DNA of 64,000 nucleotides from Pyxidicoccus xibeiensis. GTDB taxonomy: Bacteria; Myxococcota; Myxococcia; Myxococcales; Myxococcaceae. Positions 1 to 8,505 of this stretch are shown here, one piece after another. The notes beneath the pieces were generated by a model. The model was given only the letters and a program-made list of their open reading frames with translations. It made no database searches and was not told where the DNA came from. Where the stretch lies: assembly GCF_024198175.1 (NCBI RefSeq), contig NZ_JAJVKV010000005.1, positions 930,001 through 994,000 of the forward strand. Direction: 5' to 3'. Positions within the stretch are counted from its first letter, which is position 1; each line of letters opens with the position of its first letter. A program made the position numbers and the translations under genes.

Positions 1-1364
1 TGGTCGAGGACGTGAGCGACGGAGGCGGGCCCGAGTGCGCCGCGCTTGAGCGTCTCGGCCAGGGCGGCATCCAGTTCCGCGGCGCCGTAGCGCTCCGCCA
101 GCGCCAGCAGCTTCACGGTGTGGTTGCCGAGGTTGTCACCGCGGTCGGCGAGCGCCTGGAGCATCTGGTCGGCGCGTGGGCAGCGGGCGCGCAGCAAGTC
201 CCGGCCGCGCAGCTCGTGGGCATGGGCCTTCTTCTTCGCCAGCGCGGCCAGGTGCCGCGCGTCCTCGACGAGGGCGCCCTTGTCCCAACTGCGCACGTGC
301 GAGGCGACCTGCTGGGCGCCGTCGAGCATGCGCACCGTGGTGGGGGAGGCCACCAGCGTGAGGGGACGGCGGACCAGGGCATCCGGAATCGAGTAGTCGT
401 TGCCGTCGAAGCGCACGTAGGGCGTCTTGCCAGAGGAGGCGGGGCGCACCACGTCGGTGGGCAGTGGGTGGGCGGGCAGCGGCAGCAGGCGGGGGCGCTC
501 CTCTTCCAGGGCCTGCGCCACCGTGCGGCCCGAGGCGTCGCCGGGCACCCGGCGCTGGTGGGCCACCTCGTCTACCCAACGCTTCAGCTGCCGGTTGAGG
601 TCGTCCAGCCCGTGGAAGCTGCGCGCGGCGAAGAAGGAGTCGCGCAGGTAGCGGATGGTGCGCTCCACCTTGCCCTTCTCATTGCCGCGGTAGGGAGCGC
701 AGGGCTTGGGCGCGAAGTGGTAATGCCCGGCGGCCTCCAGAATGCGCGGGTGGAAGCGAATGGCGTCTCCGGCCCGCTCCAGCACGACGGACTTCAGGTT
801 GTCGTAGAGAAGGCTGCGAGGCACGCCGCCCAGCGCCTCGAAAGCCTGGACGTGGCCCTGGAGAAAGCACTCCATCGTCTGGCCCAGGAAGAAGCTGGCG
901 TACATGGCGCGCGAGTGGCCCAGCACCAGCACGAAGCAGGAGAGCGTCCGGGTGGCCCGCCCTACCTGCACCTTGCCGAAGCTGCCCCAGTCCACCTGCG
1001 CCTCTTCTCCGGGCAGCGTGCAGCGGCGCAGGAAGGCCTCGGCGTGGGGACCCGGGCGCACCCGCCGCACGTAGCGCTTCACCTGCTCGTAGCCACCCGG
1101 GTAGCCACGGGCCTTCACCATGTGAAACAGGCGCGTGGCCCTCAGGCGCGGGTGGGCCTTGAGGGTGGCGTCGATGAAGTCCGTGTAGGGGCCCAACACG
1201 GTGGGTTTCACCGTGCTCCTGTCGGCAGGGGCCACCTGCGCGTCCTCGAGGGCGGCCTCCACGGTGTCGTGGTGAAGGCCCAACTGCGTGGCGATGGTGC
1301 CCACCGGCCAGTGCTCCGCGTAGTGCAGTCGGCGAATGCGGGCGCGTACCTCGGGGTCAATCAT
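1..1364 (-). CDS. istA: IS21-family transposase IstA, runs off the left edge
   Basis: DDE transposase of an IS21-family element; 454 residues are visible and the C-terminus lies outside the window. The conserved catalytic blocks can be read: QVDWGSFG (D125), LLYDNLKS (D188) and GKVERTIRYL (E234), preceded by a helix-turn-helix-like N-terminus (IATQLGLHHDTV) that would bind the element ends. The ATG at 1364 has a GGAGG-type ribosome site about 9 nt upstream and begins 12 nt after the stop of the accessory ORF, so the two are probably co-transcribed. IS21 elements also need the ATPase IstB, which would follow istA beyond the left edge. No interruption is seen in the visible part, so it may be active if the rest is intact. 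Confidence 0.92.
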   Translation of the reverse strand, partial: MIDPEVRARIRRLHYAEHWPVGTIATQLGLHHDTVEAALEDAQVAPADRSTVKPTVLGPYTDFIDATLKAHPRLRATRLFHMVKARGYPGGYEQVKRYVRRVRPGPHAEAFLRRCTLPGEEAQVDWGSFGKVQVGRATRTLSCFVLVLGHSRAMYASFFLGQTMECFLQGHVQAFEALGGVPRSLLYDNLKSVVLERAGDAIRFHPRILEAAGHYHFAPKPCAPYRGNEKGKVERTIRYLRDSFFAARSFHGLDDLNRQLKRWVDEVAHQRRVPGDASGRTVAQALEEERPRLLPLPAHPLPTDVVRPASSGKTPYVRFDGNDYSIPDALVRRPLTLVASPTTVRMLDGAQQVASHVRSWDKGALVEDARHLAALAKKKAHAHELRGRDLLRARCPRADQMLQALADRGDNLGNHTVKLLALAERYGAAELDAALAETLKRGALGPASVAHVLD

Positions 1365-1376
1365 CCGCGCGCCTCC

Positions 1377-1844
1377 TCAGGAAGTGGAGCGCCGCCAGCG
1401 CGGACCCACTCGCGTGCGCGCCAGGGTGGTGTGACGCAGAAAGAGGCTGGGGCGCCCGCAGAACGTGCAGGCGGGAGAAGACGGCAGTGCATGCGGAGGT
1501 GGCCTCGCTGCGCTCGGCTCCGCGGTCACCTGCGTGGTGACCTGGACCGGCGAGGGTGGCACCGTCGCCTCCCAGGCCACCTCCGGGGGAGCCTGATGCG
1601 TCACTTTCCTGCGTCGCTCCCGGTACGCGGCCTGGCGCGCGGCGTGGGCATGCCGCCCGTCCCGCGTGCGCTGGTAGCGCCGCCCAGCCGCACGCACCGA
1701 CTCCGCGCGCGCCCTGCTGCCGCAGGCCCGCTCGCAGTAGCGCTGGCCCCGGTCGCACCCGGTGCACAGCTGGAACAGCCGCCGGCACTCCGGCCGACCG
1801 CACACCGCCAAACGCAGCGACTCCACGCGCAGCCTCCCGCGCAC
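1377..1844 (-). CDS. IS21-associated Cys-rich accessory protein
   Basis: A 155-residue basic protein that lies just ahead of istA. The N-terminal half has paired cysteines resembling a zinc-binding knot (CGRPEC, CTGCDRGQRYC, then RAC) followed by a strongly basic stretch with QRTRDGRHAHAARQ and ERRRKVTHQ. Proteins of this pattern accompany a subgroup of IS21 elements in Proteobacteria (recalled from family knowledge; function unknown, possibly DNA-binding). The C-terminal half adds another CTFCGRP knuckle. The start is a GTG at 1844, which is the weakest part of the call; a short upstream extension is possible. It ends 12 nt before istA. Confidence 0.7.
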   Translation of the reverse strand: MRGRLRVESLRLAVCGRPECRRLFQLCTGCDRGQRYCERACGSRARAESVRAAGRRYQRTRDGRHAHAARQAAYRERRRKVTHQAPPEVAWEATVPPSPVQVTTQVTAEPSAARPPPHALPSSPACTFCGRPSLFLRHTTLARTRVGPRWRRSTS

Positions 1845-2053
1845 GCCGACTTCTGGCGCCGCGCCCTGGAGTGCGCTACCCCTGCCTCACCGGCCCGCCC
1901 CTCTCGCACACCAGGGCGCGCCTCCAGGAGGGCCCTCCAGGTGTCGCTGGGGGGCCTTCCGTTTTTCAGGACGCGCGCAGCCGTGGACTCCACCGGCGCA
2001 CTCCCCGCCCCTCAACTTTTTGGCTGCACGCGCCGGCGGTGCCGGCCACGAAG

Positions 2054-3034
2054 TCAGGGAACTCTGGGCGACCGATGACCAGGAATCCGCGCTTCCTGGA
2101 GACCATCAACATAGTGCGCCACGTCGGTTGGGTCTGCGAGGCTTCTGCGGAACAGCAGCCAGCGCGCCAGGGTGCCGGTATGCGAGTTGACCCGGACCAG
2201 GGCCCAATCGTACAGGCGCGGGCCCTTGCTGCCGGCTCCCGCGGACAGGCGCGTCCAGGAGTCCTCTGATTTCAGCTCGGACACCACGCGGCCGGCCTTT
2301 ACCTGCATGAAGCCTCGCCAGACGTAGGTGTTGGCGGCCACCGCCAGTACGTACCGCTGGTGGCGCTGCTCCAAGAAGCGGCGCAGCTCGCCGTCGCGCC
2401 CGTACACCTCGTCCCCCGTCACCCATGAGGGGCGCAAACCTGCATCGAAGGCTCGCAGCAACATGGCGTGGGCCAGTTGGGTTTTGGTGCGGAAGGTCAC
2501 CGCGTCCGGAACACCGGCCTGCTGGCGCCGGGGCCTGCTCTGCATCCACTCCTCGGGCAGGTACAGCTCCCGGTCTATCAGCGCGTGGCCTCGGGGCGTT
2601 TCGTAGGCGAGGAAGACTCCCACCTGGCAATTCTCAATCCGCCCGGCGGTGCCCGAGTATTGGCGTGCCACGCCGGCCGACTTCTCGCCCTTCTTCAAGA
2701 AGCCTGTCTCATCAACCACCAGCACGCCGCCCTCGCCAAGCCGCTCGCGTGCGTAGGCCAGCACCGCATCGCGCACCGCCTGCTCGTCCCACCTCGCTCG
2801 CAGTAGCAGGTGCTGGAAGCAGTACGGCGCGGGCTTGCCAGCCGCCTCGGCCAGGCCCCACGTATTCTTCCTCTCGGCTCGCGAGAGCAGCGCCTTCACG
2901 TAAAGGCTGGCTGCCTCGTGCGCTTCTCTTCGGCGGAAGTGCGGTTCCAGCCACGCGGCGACTCGCTCGAACTCCTCGGCCAGCCGTCTTGCCAGGACCA
3001 CCTCGTCACGTTCGGCCTCGACCTGTGCCCTCAC
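2054..3034 (-). pseudogene. IS701-family transposase, C-terminus cut off by IS21
   Basis: DDE transposase with the IS701-type signature VVDETGFLKKG (first Asp near residue 108) followed by SAGVARQYSGTAGRIENCQ, and WVTGDEVYG (second Asp near 208). Family members are about 400-450 residues; this frame ends at 326. After DVAHYV (about 2112) the sequence changes to an unrelated tail, exactly where the IS21 end starts, so the last ~100 residues including the region around the catalytic Glu are missing. If the IS21 element inserted cleanly, the lost part should lie at its far end, left of the window. Not functional as it stands. The true transposase part is 2112-3034. Confidence 0.85.
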
Positions 3035-3110
3035 GGGAAACCTCCGGCTACCTCTGCTGTTGGATCAACAGGAGGTGACCTATGAGGTCTTCCGAACTAC
3101 AACTGTAGTA
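2112..3110 (-). mobile_element. IS701-family element remnant
   Basis: Remnant of an IS701-family element carrying the 5' three quarters of its transposase. Its left side is cut by the IS21 end at 2111/2112. Its right end cannot be placed: the stretch 3035-3110 ahead of the gene has no recognisable terminal repeat, and the IS5 element follows immediately at 3111. Confidence 0.5.
3096..3109. promoter_or_regulatory. BlaI/CopY-like palindrome next to the IS5 insertion
   Basis: Perfect inverted repeat ACTACA-AC-TGTAGT. This matches the general form of BlaI/MecI/CopY operators (TACAnnTGTA core). No regulator of that family and no intact gene is attached to it here, so it may be a leftover of a promoter destroyed by the insertions, or part of an IS end. 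Confidence 0.25.
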
Positions 3111-4015
3111 TTAGAGCCTATTTCGGTAGGAGCGCGTGGAACCAAGTGATGATGCCCAGTGCCAGGTACAGCATCCCCAGGTAGGTATCCTCGCGCTTCT
3201 GCCAGCGAACCAGCAGCCGGCGGAAGCGGTTGAGCCAGGAGTGGCCTCGCTCCACCATCCACCGCCGCGCCTGCTGACGCGTGTTGCGCTTCTTCGTGCG
3301 CTCCGCCTGCCCTCGTCGCGGCAGGTGCAGCGTGAAGCGGAACTCTTCGGCCAGCCTTCGCATCTCATCGTCGTCGTACCCCAGGTCCGCCCAGAGGTGC
3401 TGACGCGAGGTTTCAGTGGGCGTGGGCCTGGGGCTGGAATGGACTCGAGTGTGGCGCGCGCCAGCTTGAAGTCGTTCGTGTTGGCGCCACCGGCCACGAG
3501 GCCGAGGGGGGCGCCCCGCGAGTCCGTCAGCAGGCTCTTCTTGGTGCCCGTCTTCCCTCTGTCGGTGGGATTGGTGCCTGTTTTTTCCCCACCGAGCGGC
3601 GCCTTGCCCATGGTTCCGTCCAATTCCAACCAGTTCCAGTGGGTGCCCACGAGGCCGTTATTGGCCAAGAGGCCCAGCCGCCAGAACTCTCGGAAGACGC
3701 CGGCCGCCAGCCACTCGCGGAAGCGTCGGTAGGCGGAGGAAGGGTGGCAGATGCCGGTGGCCTTCAAGGCGCCCCACTGCATGCCCGTGCGCAGCACCAG
3801 AAGGATGGCGTCCATGGCCTACCTGTCAGGTACCCGCAGGTTGTGGCAGCCCAGCGGGGGCTCGGGTCGCGACGGCAGCAGCGGCTCCAGCTTCGACTAC
3901 AATTCGCCCGGCATCCTCCAGCCGTCATCCTTCTTCACCAGCCCCATGCGCCTGCCCTCCTGCTCGCATAACGCAGCAGGTGGGCCGGCTTCTTCCCTAC
4001 CGATATAGGCTCTTA
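3111..4015 (-). mobile_element. IS5-family element with inverted repeats and TTA duplication
   Basis: The element proper spans 3114-4012 (899 bp). Its 17-bp ends are GAGCCTATTTCGGTAGG at 3114-3130 and, inverted, GAGCCTATATCGGTAGG from 4012 down to 3996 (16 of 17 identical). A TTA triplet directly flanks both sides (3111-3113 and 4013-4015), the TNA-type duplication of the IS1031-like branch of IS5 (family knowledge). The single transposase gene inside is dead. Confidence 0.88.
3118..3947 (-). pseudogene. IS5-family transposase, two stops and a frameshift
   Basis: The gene can be followed from an ATG at 3947 (MGLVKKDDGW) to a stop at 3118. It reads SKLEPLLPSRPEPPLG, then the DUF4096-like RTGMQWGAL...SAYRRFREW block, the DDE block ELDGTMGKAPLGGEKTG, LVAGGANTND, and in another frame ERGHSWLNRFRRLLVRW. 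Two in-frame TAG codons break it, at 3897-3899 (where a Trp is expected: L-W-SKLEPLLP) and at 3819-3821 (where DRKAMDAI is expected). A frameshift lies near 3404, after PLKPR, and the rest of the protein (QHLWADLGYDDDEMRR onward) continues in the other frame. Three independent lesions make programmed frameshifting unlikely to rescue it. Confidence 0.9.
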
Positions 4016-4076
4016 GGGTTTTGCTTCCGCCTTGCTGTGGATTCAATTCCCGTCGCCGCCTGTAAACCGGGCCACC

Positions 4077-4547
4077 TTACCTCCACAACACGAGGATGAA
4101 CGAAGCCGTGGCGCCCAGGGCCGATACCGTGCGCACGTGGTTCCACGCCGTCCAGCCCGACACGTAGCGCGCCCACAGCCTGGGGGCCTCCGCGCTGGCC
4201 GGGTCGACGGCTTCCAGTGCCTCATTCCGCGGCACGTTGAACGCGAAGGTCACCCCGATGACTCCCAGCAGGTAGAGCGCGCTGCCCAGGAGCAGGTAGG
4301 GCGCTCCGCGCTCCTCCCAGGAATGCACCGCGAGGCCCCCGAGGACGAGCGAGGCCACCGCCGTTCCGAGGAACACCCCCAGGAACGACGGCCGGAGGAT
4401 GGTGACGTTGATGGACTGCATCGCGCGCATGCCCTGTTCCGGTGGGAGCCGGGCGAGGGCCTTCATGATGACTGCGGAGAACGCGAAGAACAGCCCCGCC
4501 ATGAGGCCCGCCCCGAGCGCGGTGAGAAAGGTCAAGGTCAGCAGCAT
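4077..4547 (-). CDS. DUF1772 (anthrone-oxygenase-like) membrane protein
   Basis: A 156-residue integral membrane protein with about four TM helices (LTFLTALGAGLMAGLFFAF; PSFLGVFLGTAVASLVLGG; LLLGSALYLLGVIGVTFAF; TVSALGATASFILVLW) and the NVPRNEAL motif between helices 3 and 4 that is characteristic of the DUF1772/anthrone oxygenase family. The biochemical role of bacterial members is not established. It starts 44 nt downstream of the NAD(P)-binding protein gene on the same strand, so the two probably form an operon, controlled from the region shared with the divergent AraC gene. Confidence 0.8.
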   Translation of the reverse strand: MLLTLTFLTALGAGLMAGLFFAFSAVIMKALARLPPEQGMRAMQSINVTILRPSFLGVFLGTAVASLVLGGLAVHSWEERGAPYLLLGSALYLLGVIGVTFAFNVPRNEALEAVDPASAEAPRLWARYVSGWTAWNHVRTVSALGATASFILVLWR

Positions 4548-4591
4548 CTGGAGTCTCCGGGCAGGGAAGGGGAAACCTTTGCAGGCGTTGC

Positions 4592-5245
4592 TCAGGCGGA
4601 CAGCGCGACCGACCTGCCGATGTACTTCGCGCTCTCCGCTGCCTCAACGAGGAAGCGGCCGACACTCCTCCGGGAGATGCTGAACTCGCGGGCCTCCCCC
4701 GTCGGTGACGCGAAAGGCGCACCGGGCCCGGCTCCGTCCGTCAGCCCGACGGGCTGCGCCAGCACCCAGTCGAGGCCGCTCTCGCGCACCGCTCGCTCCT
4801 GCTGCTCGGTGTCGGCAATCTGCGGCTTCAGGAGCAGCGAGAACAGCAGCCTCCACTTGAGCGGCAGCCTGCCCCGCGTCTCACCCACGCCGTAGGTGGT
4901 CTGGACCACCAGCTTGCGCACGCCGTGCTGCTTCATCGCCGCGATGACGTTCCGCGTTCCCTGCGAGCGCACGTCGAGCGGCGTGTTCGCGCTGCCCCGC
5001 ATCCGGACGAGCATGGCGTTCTCGGTGATGCCCAGGGTGACGATGACCGCGTCCTGCCCTCGCACCGCGCGCTCGACGTCAGCGGGCTTCGTCGCGTCCC
5101 CCTGGAAGACCTTCAGGCGCTCCGACGTGACAGCGAGCGCATCCGGCCGCCGTGCGAACGCCGTCACCTCATGCCCCGCGGACAGCAGCTCCGCGACTGT
5201 CGCGCGCCCGGAACCGCCCGTTGCTCCAATGACCAGCACTCTCAT
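4592..5245 (-). CDS. NAD(P)-binding oxidoreductase, atypical SDR
   Basis: A 217-residue Rossmann-fold protein of the NmrA/SDR-a5-like NAD(P)H-binding family. The glycine-rich dinucleotide loop GATGGSGRATV sits at residues 7-17, the acidic or basic residue after strand 2 is in AFARRPDAL, and the nucleotide-proximal VIVTLGITEN and VVQTTYGVGETRGRLPL segments follow. It lacks a clear YxxxK catalytic pair, so it may be a sensor or act on quinone-like or flavin-like substrates rather than be a classical dehydrogenase. It is first in an operon with the DUF1772 gene and divergent from the AraC gene, a common arrangement for AraC-regulated detoxification genes. Confidence 0.85.
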   Translation of the reverse strand: MRVLVIGATGGSGRATVAELLSAGHEVTAFARRPDALAVTSERLKVFQGDATKPADVERAVRGQDAVIVTLGITENAMLVRMRGSANTPLDVRSQGTRNVIAAMKQHGVRKLVVQTTYGVGETRGRLPLKWRLLFSLLLKPQIADTEQQERAVRESGLDWVLAQPVGLTDGAGPGAPFASPTGEAREFSISRRSVGRFLVEAAESAKYIGRSVALSA

Positions 5246-5364
5246 GACCGCTCCCTCGGACCCGGCCCTCCGCCCATCGGAAGCGCGCCGGCCGATTCCA
5301 CGTGTCCAAGATGTCTTCGGCAGTCTGTACTCTCAATGACTGGAAGTCGCTGTTTCATGCTCAT

Positions 5365-5385
5365 TCGTCCAGAAGGCCTGGACGA
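5365..5385. promoter_or_regulatory. Palindrome between the SDR operon and the AraC gene
   Basis: Perfect 8-bp inverted repeat TCGTCCAG-aaggc-CTGGACGA, ending 28 nt before the AraC start codon in the 168-bp divergent intergenic region. A plausible operator for autoregulation; AraC proteins more often bind direct repeats, so another regulator is possible. Confidence 0.4.
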
Positions 5386-5413
5386 TGCATCATGCCGGCC
5401 TCATGCTGGGCCC

Positions 5414-6382
5414 ATGAGGAACCCACCACTTCATGCGCCCGTGGACCCGCTGGGAGAAGCGCTCCACTTCCTGCGGATGACCGGCAGCTTCTACTGCCGC
5501 TCGGAGCTCACCGCGCCGTGGGGGTGCTCCATCCCGGCCATGCAGGACTGCTTGTGGTTCCACGTCGTGACGTCCGGCCGGGGCTGGCTCGACGTGCCGG
5601 GCAGCGAGCCCATCGAACTGCGGCCGGGGGACTTCGCGCTCGTACCTCATGGCGCGGGGCACCGTCTCTGGACCGACCCCCAGGCCGCCACGCCCAACGT
5701 CGTGGAGCTGCCGCAAGACATGGTCAGCGAGCGGTACTCCCTCCTGCGGTACGGCGGCGGCGGCGCTCCATGCACCCTCATCTGCGGTGCCGTGCGCTTC
5801 GACCATCCGGCCGCGCACCCCCTCCTCAAGCTCCTCCCTCGGGTCATCTCCCTGGACGCGTCCAGCTCGCCCCACCTGGACTGGATGGAGAGCACGCTGC
5901 GGCTCATGGCCGCCGAAGCGAGGGAGCTGCGCCCGGGAGGAGAGACGGTCATCACCCGCCTCGCGGACATCCTGGTCATCCAGGCCATCCGCTCGTGGAT
6001 TCAGCGAGACCCCGCCGCACAGACTGGCTGGCTCGGCGCGCTCCAGGACCCGCAGATTGGCCGCGCCATCACGCTCATCCACCGCGACCCCTCGCGCGCA
6101 TGGACTCTCGCCTCGCTCGCGTCCGAGGTCGCCATGTCACGCTCGGCCTTCGCGGCGCGCTTCACCGAGCTCGTCGGAGAGTCCGCCATGCACTACGTCG
6201 CGCGCTGGCGGATGCAGGTGGCGCACACCTGGCTCAAGGAGGACAAGCCCGCACTCGGAGAGCTCGCGAGCCGCCTCGGCTACCAGTCCGAGGCCGCCTT
6301 CAGCCGCGCGTTCAAGCGCTTCATGGGCATCTCCCCGGGCGCGGTGAAACGAAACCCGGACGCCGTGCGTCAGCAGGCCTGA
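5414..6382 (+). CDS. AraC-family regulator with cupin sensor domain
   Basis: A 322-residue regulator. The N-terminal part is an AraC_binding/cupin_6-like sensor (WFHVVTSGRGWLDV...LRPGDFALVPHGAGH), and the C-terminal ~100 residues carry two helix-turn-helix motifs (WTLASLASEVAMSRSAFAARF and PALGELASRLGYQSEAAFSRAFKRFMG) followed by the SPG terminus typical of AraC. The frame is open upstream, but the ATG at 5414 starts where homology begins. It is divergent from the SDR/DUF1772 operon, which it probably regulates. The ligand is unknown. Confidence 0.9.
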   Translation: MRNPPLHAPVDPLGEALHFLRMTGSFYCRSELTAPWGCSIPAMQDCLWFHVVTSGRGWLDVPGSEPIELRPGDFALVPHGAGHRLWTDPQAATPNVVELPQDMVSERYSLLRYGGGGAPCTLICGAVRFDHPAAHPLLKLLPRVISLDASSSPHLDWMESTLRLMAAEARELRPGGETVITRLADILVIQAIRSWIQRDPAAQTGWLGALQDPQIGRAITLIHRDPSRAWTLASLASEVAMSRSAFAARFTELVGESAMHYVARWRMQVAHTWLKEDKPALGELASRLGYQSEAAFSRAFKRFMGISPGAVKRNPDAVRQQA

Positions 6383-6465
6383 CCCCACCTCGCCAGGAGC
6401 GTCAGGCCGCGCCACAATCCGCCGTCCACGCCCAGGCCCACAACCACCCTGTTGCTGGAGACTTC

Positions 6466-7833
6466 ATGTCCGAAACCTACGACTCCCACCGTGTCCAGGC
6501 GCTCGAAGCCCTCATTGCCCAGGAGCCACGCAAGGCATTCGGCATCTTCCGTGGGGCGCTGCGCTATCCCGGCGCGCCGGAGCTGAAGGACCGGGTCCGG
6601 TGGACCGAGGCCTGGGAGGTCTTCGCCCGCATCGCGGCGGCCATCTCCAGCGAGGAGCTCGCGGCCATCGTTCGCAAGGCCGCGCAGGACCCGGATGACG
6701 TCCAGGCCCTCTATGACCTGGGCTTCCAGCTCATCGAGCAGTCGCTCCACGACCTCGCGGCCACGGTGCTCGCGCGCGCCCACGCGTGCCTGCCGGGCCA
6801 TGTCGGCATCCTCGAGGAGCTCAGCTCCGCGCTGGAGGGCATGGACGCCCACTCGGAGGCCGCGCGCTTCCTGCAGGCCGCGCCGGAACTGGTGCAGGAG
6901 CACGCCATGCTCCGCTACCTGTACGCCTTCAACTCAATCATGTCGGGCGACCTGGACACTCCCCGTCAGCTCCTGCCTCGGCTCGCGGTGCTGTGCACGC
7001 CCACCGAGGAGACTCCGCCAGACAAGGCCCAGCTCTTCGAGACGCTCGTGGGACGCATCCGCGAGTTCCTCGCGCGCGCCGATGCCGTCCGCGCTGTCTC
7101 GCCCCTGGACGACCAGGATCTGCGCGGCTGGCAGTTCGTCATCACCGGCAGCGTGCTGCTCCGGCTGTCCCCGTACGGCTTCGACGAGGGCATGAACGGG
7201 CGTTACGCCTATCTCCAGGACTCCGAGCACAGCTGCCTGGAGGGCATCCGGTGCGTGGAGGCCGTCCTCGCGCATACCGACCGCAGGCCGCCGCGCGTCT
7301 TCATCCTCCCGGACCGGGACAGCGCCATCCTCGGGCACGCCACCGCGCGGGTGCTGGGCCTGCCCGCCGAGCCCTGGCCGGAGCACGGCAGCGACGCACC
7401 CGGACTGGTGGTGGCCTATGACCTGAGCATGCTGGAGCCCGAGCTGACGGCCCAGTTCCGGCGGCACCGGCCCGGGCAGCTGCTCTGGAGCCATGCCGTG
7501 CCGTGGACGGAGTCGCCTCCCTTCTCTCCGGACCTGACGACGCTGCTCTACCAGATGAACACGTCCCCCTGGGGCGCGCGGCTGCGCGTGGTGCCCGACA
7601 CGCAGCAGACGGAGAAGGCAGCTCCCGAGGAGGGCTCCGTGGAGTCCCTGGCCGCACGGCTCGCGTCCATGAAGCTGGAGGCGGAGGCGCTGAAGGACCT
7701 GCCCGAGCTGCTGCGCCTGCTGGGGGCCATGGCCTCGGTGCAGGGGGCCGCGGTCGGTGGGCTGTTCCGTGAGTCGGGCCTCCGTCGCCGGCACTTCAGT
7801 GACTCGCCGGTGAAGAGCAGTCGCTTCCTCTGA
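6466..7833 (+). CDS. TPR-like hypothetical protein
   Basis: A 455-residue soluble protein with no signal peptide or TM segment. The first ~170 residues are helical with a TPR-like repeat (DPDDVQALYDLGFQLIEQ, then SLHDLAATVLARAHACLPGH and ILEELSSALEGMDAHSEAARFL). The C-terminal part has a repeated alpha/beta pattern (PRVFILPDRDSAILGHATARVLG; PGLVVAYDLSMLEP) that I cannot assign to a family. It starts 83 nt after the AraC stop. Role unknown. Confidence 0.75.
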   Translation: MSETYDSHRVQALEALIAQEPRKAFGIFRGALRYPGAPELKDRVRWTEAWEVFARIAAAISSEELAAIVRKAAQDPDDVQALYDLGFQLIEQSLHDLAATVLARAHACLPGHVGILEELSSALEGMDAHSEAARFLQAAPELVQEHAMLRYLYAFNSIMSGDLDTPRQLLPRLAVLCTPTEETPPDKAQLFETLVGRIREFLARADAVRAVSPLDDQDLRGWQFVITGSVLLRLSPYGFDEGMNGRYAYLQDSEHSCLEGIRCVEAVLAHTDRRPPRVFILPDRDSAILGHATARVLGLPAEPWPEHGSDAPGLVVAYDLSMLEPELTAQFRRHRPGQLLWSHAVPWTESPPFSPDLTTLLYQMNTSPWGARLRVVPDTQQTEKAAPEEGSVESLAARLASMKLEAEALKDLPELLRLLGAMASVQGAAVGGLFRESGLRRRHFSDSPVKSSRFL

Positions 7834-7842
7834 AGCGGTTCG

Positions 7843-8469
7843 TCACTTCGCGGGGGGCGGGCGCTTGGCCGCGGCGCGGCGCCGCTTCGGGGGCAGCTTC
7901 ACCTCGTCGCTCCGGCAGACCCGCACGCGCAGGAAGCGCTGGAGCTGGGACAGCGCCTCGTCGTGGTCGTGGTCGCTCTCCGCGGCGCAGCAGTCGCTCA
8001 GCACGGTGAGCTTGTACTCGTGCATGTGCGCGTCGTGGGCGGTGAAGAAGATGCAGAGGTTGGTGGCCATGCCCGCGAGGATGAGCTTCTTCGTGCCCAG
8101 GTGCTCCAGCAGCGGCACCAGCGAGGTGGCGAAGAAGGCCGAGTGCTTGGGCTTGAGGATGAAGTAGTCATCCGCGACGGGCTTGAGGGCGCGGGCGACG
8201 TCGCGGCCCCGGATGCCCGGGCGCGTGCAGTGCTTGTAGATGTCGCTGAAGTTGCTGCGCCAGTAGCCGAAGTTGTCGTTGACGTAGATGACCGGCACGC
8301 CGCTGCGACGCATGCGGGCGGCGAAGGGGCCCAGCCGCTCCACCATCCGCAGGGCCCAGGGCAGGACGTTCTCTCCGCCGGGAAAGTCCAGGTCGTTGAT
8401 GACGTCGATGATGAGCAGCGCAGTGTCGGAGCGCTTGCCGCGTGCCTTCGCCTGCTTCGTCACGTCCAC
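7843..8469 (-). CDS. Isochorismatase-family cysteine hydrolase
   Basis: A 208-residue member of the isochorismatase/nicotinamidase fold. The catalytic triad is readable: Asp in LLIIDVINDLDF, Lys in FILKPKHSAFF and Cys in GMATNLCIFFTAHDAH, with the cis-peptide-type G-M-A-T before the Cys. The C-terminal ~20 residues are a basic KRRRAAAKR tail that is unusual for the family and may bind nucleic acid or be disordered. The substrate is not predictable. It converges on the TPR protein gene with a 9-nt gap. Confidence 0.9.
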   Translation of the reverse strand: MDVTKQAKARGKRSDTALLIIDVINDLDFPGGENVLPWALRMVERLGPFAARMRRSGVPVIYVNDNFGYWRSNFSDIYKHCTRPGIRGRDVARALKPVADDYFILKPKHSAFFATSLVPLLEHLGTKKLILAGMATNLCIFFTAHDAHMHEYKLTVLSDCCAAESDHDHDEALSQLQRFLRVRVCRSDEVKLPPKRRRAAAKRPPPAK

Positions 8470-8505
8470 CTCATGTGGGGAGGCTCTCGGAGCAAGGGGC
8501 AGTCA

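Larger units (their letters stand above)
1..2111 (-). mobile_element. IS21-family element, left part outside the window
   Basis: Reading the minus strand, the element appears to begin TGTTGATGG at 2111, which fits the TGTTGAT type of IS21 terminus, and continues through a non-coding end (about 1850-2111) into the accessory ORF and istA. The end region contains two A-rich blocks followed by G-runs (near 1955 and 2015) that resemble the multiple terminal repeats used by IS21 transposases. The boundary coincides exactly with the point where the IS701-family transposase loses its reading frame similarity, which supports insertion of this element into that gene. Confidence 0.7.

Noticed and set aside
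12..2078. 688-residue plus-strand frame over the IS21 region
   Set aside because: It is the antisense shadow of istA and the accessory ORF; no domain is visible and the minus-strand DDE motifs are clear.
3118..3815. Programmed frameshift as an explanation for the split IS5 transposase
   Set aside because: No slippery A-run at the shift site, and two upstream nonsense codons already kill the gene.
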